A stretch of 64,000 nucleotides of DNA from Verrucomicrobiota bacterium. GTDB lineage: Bacteria; Verrucomicrobiota; Verrucomicrobiia; Chthoniobacterales; Chthoniobacteraceae. The stretch is taken from NCBI GenBank assembly GCA_009885995.1, contig VFJQ01000056.1:100714-164713 (forward strand). The letters run 5' to 3'. The notes beneath the pieces are model-generated. The model was not told where the DNA came from and did no database searches. It was given only the letters and a program-made list of their open reading frames with translations. Below, one piece after another: positions 38,329 to 46,700 of this stretch (position 1 is its first letter; the number at the start of each line of letters is the position of its first letter). A program made the position numbers and the translations under genes.

Positions 38329-41300
38329 TTACGCCACCTCGCGCACGCGCACGTCGAAGGTCGAGCCGAGGGCGAAGCCGGCGAGATTGTTGCTCGGGCC
38401 GACAGTGAGCGGGAGCATGGTGGCGCTGGCGGTGAAGGCTTTCACTTCCTGCGCGGCGAAGCCGAACCCATCCGTGTCGCCCGCCGTCCCTCGAACGTGG
38501 CCGGCAATGATGACGGACGCGATCCGGCTCACCACCGAGTTGCCCCCGGCGATCACCGCATCGTCGGCGGTGGCGAACTTGCCATCGACTCCGGCATCCA
38601 CGCCGGCGACGAGGTTGCTGGCGATCCAGTTCGTCCCCACGGTCACGGCGCCGATCTGCACGTCGGCATTCAAGGCGGCACCGGTCGTGTCGTAGCCTGC
38701 GAGGATGCTGGAATTCAGCACCCGGCCTGCGATGGCCACGCTGCCGATGGTGGCGGCGGCGACGTCGTCCGCTGGGGCCAAGGCCCCGCGCGCGCTCACG
38801 GTGCTGCCGTCCATGCGCTGACGCACGGTCAGCTTCGCGAGGTCGCCGTCGGTTTTGATGCTGCTGTCCACCAGCGCACCGCCGACGGTGAAGCCACCGG
38901 TGATTTTCACGCTGCCCGCGGTGGTCCCGGCGGTGAGCGTGCCGATGCCCCCGGTCGCGCTGAAGCTGCTGCTGAGCATGCTGTAGGTGACGCTCGCCGT
39001 GGCGACGCTGCCTGCCGCGGTGAAGGTCAGCTCGTTCACGCTGCGGCCAAACTTCACCGTGCCCGCATCGTGGTCGAGCGCGATCGTTGACGCGTCCACC
39101 CGCCCGAGGACGGAGAGCACGGAGACATCCGTGGCGGCAGTGGTGCTGATGGTCGAATCGAGCAGACCGCCGGTGATGAACAGCCCGCCATTGAGCTTCA
39201 CGCTGCCGGGCGTGGCCCCGGCGGCGATGCTGCCGATGCCACCGTTGGCCGTCAGGGTCAGCACGCTGGCGTCGCCGCCGATGCTCAGGAGCGCGACGTT
39301 GCCGCCGGTCGTGAGCGTGGAGCTTTCCACGTCGCCCAGCACCTTGAAGCCGCCCGCGACCGTGTAGCTGCCCGCCGTGCTGCCGGCGGTGATGCTGCCG
39401 ATGCGGCCGGTGGTGATCACGGTGCTGCTCACGAAGTCGCGGGAGAAGGTCGCGGTCCCTTCGATATCGACCGCCGATATGCTCAGGTTCTTCACCGAAC
39501 GCGCGAAGGTGGCATTGCCCAGGTCGGCGACGGTGACCACGCTCAGGCCCTGGACCCGCCCGCCTACGGCTAGATTCGCGAGGGACCCGCCGACGTTGAT
39601 ATTCGAATCCTGGCCCACGCTGCCCTTCACCGTCAGCCCGCCGTTGAACTTCAGGCTGCCCGGCGTCGCACCGGCGGCGATGCTGCCGATGGAGGCGGAG
39701 CTGTTCACCGTTCCGTGATGCACGTCGCCCGCGACGGCGAAGGTCGAGTAGAAAGCCGCGCCGAAGGAGGAGCTCTCCAAGTCCCCGCCCACGCTCACGC
39801 CGGCGGCGACCACGTAGGTGCCCGCCGTCGCACCGGGGACGATCGAGCCGAAGGCGCCCGTCGAAACGATGCTCGACGCATTCGTCACATCCCCGGCGAC
39901 GCTGAAGGTCGTGACATCGGCGAGGTTGAAGGCGCACCCATCCAGATCGCCGCTGAACTTCAGCGACGCCGAGAGCGCGCCGGTGACGAGCGAAGAGCTG
40001 AGCACATCCCCCGTCACGGTCAGCGCCGTGATGCCGCCGGTGAGGTCGATCGTCGCCCCCGTCACCGTGCCGCCGATCTTCGCCGTGCCGAGGCTCGTGC
40101 CGTGGAAGACCACCGCGCCCACATCGTGCGTCACCGTCAGCAGCGGCAGCGCGCCGAGCACATGGCTGCTAAAGATCGGAGTGATGCCCACCTGCGTGCT
40201 GGTGCCATACACCCCGAGCGAGCTGACGGTGAGCGAAGTGGCCGACGGCCCCGTGCCGTCGCCGAGTTCCACGCGCCCGAGGTCGCCCTTGAGCGAAAAG
40301 ACGCCGAGGTCCACGCCGGTCGCATCGAGGAAGCCGAGGTTCACCAGCCCGTCGCCGCCGAGCGCGCCACGCTTGGCGGTGATCGTGATATTCGCCCCGG
40401 CGAACTCCGCCTCGCTCACATCGAGCCGGCTGAACTGCCCACCTCCGGGCGCGCCGCCGGGCACCACAAAGACGTTGAAGTTCGTCGCGTCGAAAGTGCC
40501 AATCGTCGTCTTCACCGTCACGAGGTCGCCGTCCACGTCAGTAAAGGTGACCGTCTTGTGGTCGGTGCTGAAGGTGGGCGTCAACGGCACCTCCGGCGCT
40601 GCATTAGCCTGGCCGAAGACCACGTAGCTCGCCTTGGAGATGGAGCCGAACGGGTGGTCACTGAAAGCGCCGACGATGAGGTCATCGATCCCGTCGCCAT
40701 TCACATCGCCCGCCCCGCTCACCGAAAAGCCGGATCGGTCGTAGATCGCGGCGCCGTTGAGCTTGAAGCCGTTTGCGCCCGTCAGCCCCGAGAGATTCAC
40801 ATTCGCCGCAAAGCCCACGCTGCTCCCGAAGACCACGTAGCTCGCCCCGGATTGGGAGCCGTTCGGGGAGGCACTGAAAGCGTTCACATCGCCAGCCGCG
40901 CTCACCGAGGTGCCGGCATAGTCACCGGCCGTTGCGCCGCTGAGCTTGAAGCCATTCGCGCCCGTGAGCCCCGAGAGATTCACATTCGCCGCAAAGCCCA
41001 CGCTGCTCCCGAAGACCACGTAGCTCGCCCCAGATTGGGAGCCGTTCGGGTCGGCACGGTAAGCGCCGACGATGAGGTCGTCGATCCCGTCTCCATTGAT
41101 GTCGCCCGCTCCACTCACCGAAATGCCGGATCGGTCGTAGATCGCTTCGCCGATAAGCTTGAAGCCGTTCGTGCCCGTCAGCCCCGAGAGATTCACATTC
41201 GCCGCAAAGCCCACGCTGCTCCCGAAGACCACGTAACTCGCCCCGGAGGCGTCGCCGTTCGGGTCGGCACTGTCAGCGCCGACGATGAGGTCATCGATCC

Positions 41301-41910
41301 CGTCGCCATTGATGTCGCCCGCTCCGCTCACCGAAAAGCCGGATCGGTCGTAGCTCGCTTCGCCGCTGAGCTTGAAACCGTTCGCGCCCGTCAGCCCCGA
41401 AAGATTCACATTCGCCGCAAAGCCCACGCTGCTCCCGAAGACCACGTAACTTGCCCCGGAGGCGTCGCCGTTCGGGTCGGCAAAAGGGGCGCCGACGATG
41501 AGGTCATCGATCCCGTCGCCATTGATGTCGCCCGCCCCGCTCACCGAAACGCCGGAGTAGTCGGAGGCCGCTTCGCCGCTGATCTTGAAGCCGTTCGCGC
41601 CCGTGAGCCCCGAGAGATTCACATTCGCCGCAAAGCCCCCGCTGCTCCCGAAGACCACGTAGCTCGCCCCGGAGTTGCCGCCGTTCGGGTCGGCACTGCG
41701 AACGCCGATGATGAGGTCATCAATCCCGTCGCCATTGATGTCGCCCGCCCCGCTCACCGAGAACCCGGAGTAGTCGTCCACCGCCTCGCCGCTGAGCTTA
41801 AAGCCGTTGGTGCCCGTGAGCGCGGAGAGTTCGATGACGGCGGCGAAAGCCGGCGCGATGCGGCTCTCGAGGATTTCGACGGTGGAGGTGCGGACAGGTG
41901 CGAGTTTCAT
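38329..41910 (-). CDS. FG-GAP repeat surface protein with C-terminal beta-strand repeats
   Basis: N-terminus VEILESRIAPAF; tandem FG-GAP units (FSVSGAGDINGDGIDDLIVGA); C-terminal VTVGTNWIASNLVAGVD-type repeats. Confidence 0.9.
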   Translation of the reverse strand: MKLAPVRTSTVEILESRIAPAFAAVIELSALTGTNGFKLSGEAVDDYSGFSVSGAGDINGDGIDDLIIGVRSADPNGGNSGASYVVFGSSGGFAANVNLSGLTGANGFKISGEAASDYSGVSVSGAGDINGDGIDDLIVGAPFADPNGDASGASYVVFGSSVGFAANVNLSGLTGANGFKLSGEASYDRSGFSVSGAGDINGDGIDDLIVGADSADPNGDASGASYVVFGSSVGFAANVNLSGLTGTNGFKLIGEAIYDRSGISVSGAGDINGDGIDDLIVGAYRADPNGSQSGASYVVFGSSVGFAANVNLSGLTGANGFKLSGATAGDYAGTSVSAAGDVNAFSASPNGSQSGASYVVFGSSVGFAANVNLSGLTGANGFKLNGAAIYDRSGFSVSGAGDVNGDGIDDLIVGAFSDHPFGSISKASYVVFGQANAAPEVPLTPTFSTDHKTVTFTDVDGDLVTVKTTIGTFDATNFNVFVVPGGAPGGGQFSRLDVSEAEFAGANITITAKRGALGGDGLVNLGFLDATGVDLGVFSLKGDLGRVELGDGTGPSATSLTVSSLGVYGTSTQVGITPIFSSHVLGALPLLTVTHDVGAVVFHGTSLGTAKIGGTVTGATIDLTGGITALTVTGDVLSSSLVTGALSASLKFSGDLDGCAFNLADVTTFSVAGDVTNASSIVSTGAFGSIVPGATAGTYVVAAGVSVGGDLESSSFGAAFYSTFAVAGDVHHGTVNSSASIGSIAAGATPGSLKFNGGLTVKGSVGQDSNINVGGSLANLAVGGRVQGLSVVTVADLGNATFARSVKNLSISAVDIEGTATFSRDFVSSTVITTGRIGSITAGSTAGSYTVAGGFKVLGDVESSTLTTGGNVALLSIGGDASVLTLTANGGIGSIAAGATPGSVKLNGGLFITGGLLDSTISTTAATDVSVLSVLGRVDASTIALDHDAGTVKFGRSVNELTFTAAGSVATASVTYSMLSSSFSATGGIGTLTAGTTAGSVKITGGFTVGGALVDSSIKTDGDLAKLTVRQRMDGSTVSARGALAPADDVAAATIGSVAIAGRVLNSSILAGYDTTGAALNADVQIGAVTVGTNWIASNLVAGVDAGVDGKFATADDAVIAGGNSVVSRIASVIIAGHVRGTAGDTDGFGFAAQEVKAFTASATMLPLTVGPSNNLAGFALGSTFDVRVREVA

Positions 41911-42081
41911 AGTGTGGAGACCGGTGGTGGTGAAGTGCCCCGATCACCGCGGCCACACGGGCCGAACTGCGATTCGGAGCGGAAGACCGCTCTTCCACCC
42001 ACTCCGCGACGCGTGGCAAAAAAAAAACGCGCCTCCATCCGCCCAGCTCGCGCGCGAGATTTTCGAACCGGGCGCCTACTC

Positions 42082-42750
42082 CTAGATCGTGATCGTGCGG
42101 CGGATTTCCTCGGTCTTGAAACCGAGCGCGCTGGGCATGATCGCGCCGGGGAGGATCGCCACGTCGTAAAGCTCGCGGACGACGCCTTCGATGGTGAGCG
42201 AGTGCGCGATGTCGCCGGTGCGCAGGTCCACCACGAGCAGGCCGCAGCGCGGCTGCACGTCCTTCGCCGCGAGCGCGTCGTCAAGCGGCAGGCCGGAGAA
42301 GGTGCGGTTCTCGCGGCAGGTGCTCAGGCCGATGACGGCGAAGTGTCCGCTGATCGCGAGGCCGCGCGCGTAGCCGGGGCAAAAGCAGATCGGCTCGAAC
42401 TTCCCGCTCGCGAGATCGACCGTGCCGAACTCACCCGCGCCGCTGTTGAGCACGTAGAGTTTCCCATCGTGCCAGCGCGGCGAGTGCGGCATCGAGAGGC
42501 TGCGGCAGATGATTTCGTTTGCCTGCACATCCACGATCACGCCGCCGTCGCGCCGCTTCTCGCGCCAGCCTTCGTGGACATCCGTCGTGCTCACGGCGGT
42601 GACGAACGCGGGCGCGCCGTCGCGCAGCGCGAGGCCGTTGAGATGGCAGCGATCCTCGGCAGCGAGCTTGGTGATGAAGGGCGGCCGCCACACGGGCCGG
42701 AAGCTATGCGTCTCGCTCGGCCCGGCGATGCAGGAGAAAAGCGTATTCAC
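42082..42750 (-). pseudogene. TIGR03032-like protein, C-terminal part (split gene)
   Basis: NTLFSCIAGPSETHSFRPVWRPPFITKLAAEDRCHLNGLALRDG. Confidence 0.6.
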
Positions 42751-43040
42751 GAAGACCGGCCGGCCGGCGGCGCCGCACCTGCCGGCAGCGCATTTTCAAA
42801 CCGCCAGAGCTGATAGACCGAACTCATCCAAAGCGTCTGCGCGTCGGGCGAGATAGAGAGGCCCATGCAGCGCTCGAAGGTGCGCTCGAAGACGCTCAGC
42901 TTCCCGTCCGGCTTCGTGCCGATGAGGAAGAGCTTGCCGCTCTGATAGGTCGTGAAGGCGAGCGAGGCGCGCTGCGCGCGCAGCCAGGAGGTAAAGTTGC
43001 GCGAGCCGGCGATTTCGAGTTGGGGAGCGCTTGTGGACAT
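42747..43040 (-). pseudogene. TIGR03032-like protein, N-terminal part (split gene)
   Basis: FTSWLRAQRASLAFTTYQSGKLFLIGTKPDGKLSVFERTFERCMGLSISPDAQTLWMSSVYQLWRFENAL. Confidence 0.6.
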
Positions 43041-43116
43041 GCCGCGTCGCTAGCAGGTCGGATCGAAAATCACACCGCTCTTTCGCGGTGCGCGGCGCCG
43101 GCGCCCGACGCGCGCG

Positions 43117-46100
43117 CTATGGAAAGATCGGCGTGGTCCTGTCGATCGAGCGCAGGAAGGCGATGAGGTCCGCGCGTTGGGAGCCACTCGACACGAAGTG
43201 GACGCGGACGCCGCCATTGCTGTCGCGGCTGCCGTTGAGCACCTCCTCGAGCGTCTGCGCGAGGCCGTTGTAGTAATACGGCGCCGTCTCATTCACGCTC
43301 AGCAGCGAGGGGAAGTTGAAGCCATTCGCGCCGAGCGGATTGATCGCCTGCGAGATGTCGGCGCCGTTGAAGCGCAGTTCGTTCGTCCGCCCGCCGGCGA
43401 GGGTGAAGGTGCCGACGTTGACCAGCACGCCCGGAATTTGCCCGGCGACCGGACCCTGGGTGAAGGTCTCCCGCAGTTCGGCACCGATGATCTTCTCGTC
43501 GCCGAGCGCCAGTAGCGGGTCATTCGTCGGCGAAGGCGCCCCCGGGAAATCCACCACCGAGCGGCTCCAGCGTTTGCCGCCGTGGCAGGTCGCGCAGCTC
43601 TGCTCGGCGATGACGAGGCCCACCTGGCCGAAAAGCGCGCGCCCGCTTACCACCGCAGCGCTCGTGGGATCGCCCACGCCACGCACCGACCGCACTTTGC
43701 GGGCGACCCACGTTTCGATCGCGTCCTGCCGCGGGTCGCGCTTGAAGTTCACGACCGGCAGGAAGTTCCCGACGGGGATGACGGTGTTCACTCCGAGTTG
43801 CCGCCGGGCGCTGGGGAGATTGCCGCGCGTGACCCAGGTGCCGCTCGGTGTCCCGCCCGGGCCCGCCGGGGAGCCGTTGATGTTGATGGTGTATTCGAAG
43901 ACCGTCGTCTGGTCCGCGCCCACGCCATCGACACCGCCGATGACGTAGATCTGGTTCGTCGTCGGCGAGCCGCCGATGCCGAACTGCGCCCGCGCCGCCG
44001 GCATCGAGGTGTGGATGGTCAAGATGGGATCCACCGTTTGCGCCAGGTATTCCCGGACGTCGCTTTGCACCACGCCCGCCTCATTCACGCCACCGATCAC
44101 GAAGATGCGCGAGCTGGCCCCGCGCTGCGCCGCGGCGGCGCCGTGGTGGCGCAGCCCGATGAAGCCCACGGGTGAAAAGGCGGTCCACGTCCCCGGCCCG
44201 CGCGGGTCGGCCTGGAAGCGCTGCACCCCGGCGGAGAGGCTCGGGCTCGCGACGCCCTCGGCGCTCGTATTTCCGGCGACGACGTGGACGAGCTGGAGCG
44301 GTTCCGCCGTATTGCCCCCGCCGGCCACGGCGGTGCCGAATTGCGCCACCGCCGTCAGCAGCGGAGCGACGGTCCGCCAATGGTTGGTCGCCGGGTTGAA
44401 CTCCTGCACGAGCGCCGACGGAGCGGTGGCCGGGTCGGTGCTCGTGTAGCCGCCGATGGCGTAGATACGCAGCCCTTTGGCCGTCTGCACCGCCGCCGCA
44501 CCGAGCGAATGCCGCGAGGTGAACCCTGCGTGGCTGCGCGGGATGAGCTTGTTCGTGCGCACGTTGAACTCCTGCACCGTGGCGGAATTTTTCACGAGGT
44601 CGCCCGCGCCGCTGTTCGTCGCGGCAGAGCGTCCGCCGATGATGAGAATGCGCTCGTCGGTGAGTTGCACGGTGGCGAAGTCGCGCCGGTCGAACGGGAG
44701 CGTCGGCAGCGCTTTGCCGGGCTTGAAGAAACTGTCCGCGCTGACCGCCCCGGTGACTTGGTTGAACACTTCGATCTTCGTCTGCCCGGTCGGGCTGCTG
44801 GCCGAGCCGCTCGCGCCGCCGATGGCGTAGAAGAGCCGGTCGTCGTCGATGAGGCCGCGTCCGCCGAAGACGTTCCGCGTGTTCAGCTCGAAGTCCTGGT
44901 TCTCATCGCGCACGGCGCTCCAGTTCAGGATGCGCTGCTGGAAGCCGTGCGCCGTTTTGCTGAAGGTGCCGTCGAGCGAGATCGTCTGCCGCGGGCCGCC
45001 GTCGAACATCCACGTCACCCCGTCGGCGCGTCCGCCCGGGTGGCAGACGACGCAGCCGCCCCACCCCTCGCTCGACATGCGGTCTTCCGGGCCGCGGCCG
45101 GTGAAGAAGAGCTCCGCGCCGAGCTGTGCCTTCCCCTCCGCGCTCATAGCCGGAGGCAACGATGCGCTCTTCACGACCGCGACGACGCTCGGCGCGGTGC
45201 CGTTCGTGATGTCCACGACCGAGACGTTGCGCGTGATGAAGTTCGAGACGTAAGCACGCGTGCCGGTGCTGTTGATCACGACCCCGCGCGGCGCTTTGCC
45301 GGCAGCGAGGGTGGTGCCGGGATTTTCCAAGTCCACGCGGACGATCTGGCTCGGCCCGGCGACCAGCGGCGCGCCGATGGTCGGGATGGTCTGCCCATCC
45401 ACGGTCAACCGCACGAGGAGGTTGCTGTTCTGGATCGCGACCCACGCATCGGCGCCATTCGGCCGCCACGCCATGGCCACTGGATTGGTCATGAAAAGGC
45501 GCGGCGCCGGCGTCGTGGCGAGGTTGATGCCCTGGTTGAGATTCAGCGGCGCGGTCCGCCGCACGGTCGGGTCGGTCTGGCCGGCCATCACTTCCCCGCG
45601 ACTCACGACTTCAAAGACCGACACCAGCCCCTGCGCCATCTGGTTGAACCGCAGCGGCCCATTCGGCGACGCGCCGGTGCTGATGACGAGCGCCCGGCCA
45701 CTGGTCGGGTGGATGGCGATCGCGGCGAGCTGGTTCGGGTAGGCGCCGGTCGGCGTGGTGAAGGTCTGCGGATTGGTCGAGGCGATGTTCGGAACCTGCC
45801 CCGGCCCCGGCGCGAGCTTGCCGTTGGAGTTGAAGCCGGTGTTCGCGAGCGGCGCGAGCCGGATCGGGTTCGCGGTCGCGAGCGGCTGGAAACCGGCGGT
45901 GTCGAACGCCACGACGCGCCCCTCCCGCTGGTCGTCCTGGCCTTCCTCGTTGAAGGTCTTCCCCGCCCGGAGCTGCCCGAAAAACATCGCCACGAAGACG
46001 GTCTCATCCGCGTCGTCCGCGTCGCCGTCGTTCGTGATCGCGATCGACCGCGGCGACGTGCCGAAGGCGCTCAGGTCATACGGCTGTCCGATGACCACCG

Positions 46101-46533
46101 GCGGATCAGCCTGCACGTCCACGACCACCAGCGTGTTGTTCGTGGCATTGACCACGACCAGCCGCGAGCTGTTCGGCGTCAGCGCCACCGCGGTCGGCTC
46201 ACCGCCCACCTTGATCGGTCGATGCGCGCGCTTCCTCACCAGGTCCACGGGCGTCACCGTGCCCGCAAACGCATTCGCGACGTAGGCCGTCTCGCCCCCG
46301 AGTGTGATCGCCACGCTCACCGGTTCATCGCCGGTTTTGATTGTGGCGAGCTTCTTCGGCGGAGTGAGCAACGCGTCGAAGATGGTGATCGAGTCGTTGT
46401 CGGGATTGCAGACCACGAGCCGCTTGTCGTCGCTCGATAAGGCGATCGGGGTGGACTGGATCGGCTGACCAACGCCGGCCAAGGCTCCGGCGATGGCGGC
46501 ACAAAAGGCCGCGAGGATGGAGGTGAGTTTCAT
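43117..46533 (-). CDS. secreted beta-propeller (YVTN/Kelch) protein with cytochrome c motifs
   Basis: YVTN-type repeats (SDDKRLVVCNPDNDSITIFDAL), Kelch-like IYVIGGVDG units, CVVCH and CATCH heme motifs. Confidence 0.85.
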   Translation of the reverse strand: MKLTSILAAFCAAIAGALAGVGQPIQSTPIALSSDDKRLVVCNPDNDSITIFDALLTPPKKLATIKTGDEPVSVAITLGGETAYVANAFAGTVTPVDLVRKRAHRPIKVGGEPTAVALTPNSSRLVVVNATNNTLVVVDVQADPPVVIGQPYDLSAFGTSPRSIAITNDGDADDADETVFVAMFFGQLRAGKTFNEEGQDDQREGRVVAFDTAGFQPLATANPIRLAPLANTGFNSNGKLAPGPGQVPNIASTNPQTFTTPTGAYPNQLAAIAIHPTSGRALVISTGASPNGPLRFNQMAQGLVSVFEVVSRGEVMAGQTDPTVRRTAPLNLNQGINLATTPAPRLFMTNPVAMAWRPNGADAWVAIQNSNLLVRLTVDGQTIPTIGAPLVAGPSQIVRVDLENPGTTLAAGKAPRGVVINSTGTRAYVSNFITRNVSVVDITNGTAPSVVAVVKSASLPPAMSAEGKAQLGAELFFTGRGPEDRMSSEGWGGCVVCHPGGRADGVTWMFDGGPRQTISLDGTFSKTAHGFQQRILNWSAVRDENQDFELNTRNVFGGRGLIDDDRLFYAIGGASGSASSPTGQTKIEVFNQVTGAVSADSFFKPGKALPTLPFDRRDFATVQLTDERILIIGGRSAATNSGAGDLVKNSATVQEFNVRTNKLIPRSHAGFTSRHSLGAAAVQTAKGLRIYAIGGYTSTDPATAPSALVQEFNPATNHWRTVAPLLTAVAQFGTAVAGGGNTAEPLQLVHVVAGNTSAEGVASPSLSAGVQRFQADPRGPGTWTAFSPVGFIGLRHHGAAAAQRGASSRIFVIGGVNEAGVVQSDVREYLAQTVDPILTIHTSMPAARAQFGIGGSPTTNQIYVIGGVDGVGADQTTVFEYTININGSPAGPGGTPSGTWVTRGNLPSARRQLGVNTVIPVGNFLPVVNFKRDPRQDAIETWVARKVRSVRGVGDPTSAAVVSGRALFGQVGLVIAEQSCATCHGGKRWSRSVVDFPGAPSPTNDPLLALGDEKIIGAELRETFTQGPVAGQIPGVLVNVGTFTLAGGRTNELRFNGADISQAINPLGANGFNFPSLLSVNETAPYYYNGLAQTLEEVLNGSRDSNGGVRVHFVSSGSQRADLIAFLRSIDRTTPIFP

Positions 46534-46700
46534 GGAGATGTTCCGGGTGTGTGTTTGAGGCCGCTCCCGGAGCCGAGTGCCCCACCCGCGGGTTTCTCCT
46601 TTGGCCAGCGCTCGCCCCCGAGCGCGGCAACTCGATACGTCGCCGACGGACCCATCGCCGAACTCACCAAGAACCACGGACGTGCCGGCTTGTATCGACC

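Noticed and set aside
38312-39937. 541-aa minus-strand ORF rich in R/H/G
   Set aside because: Alternate frame of the FG-GAP/beta-repeat gene.
39715-42813. 1032-aa + strand ORF with repeated HIRRKAHAAPEDHVARPG units
   Set aside because: Repeats are the antisense translation of the FG-GAP array; no start or signal context.
44284-46440. 718-aa + strand ORF
   Set aside because: Antisense to the beta-propeller/cytochrome gene.
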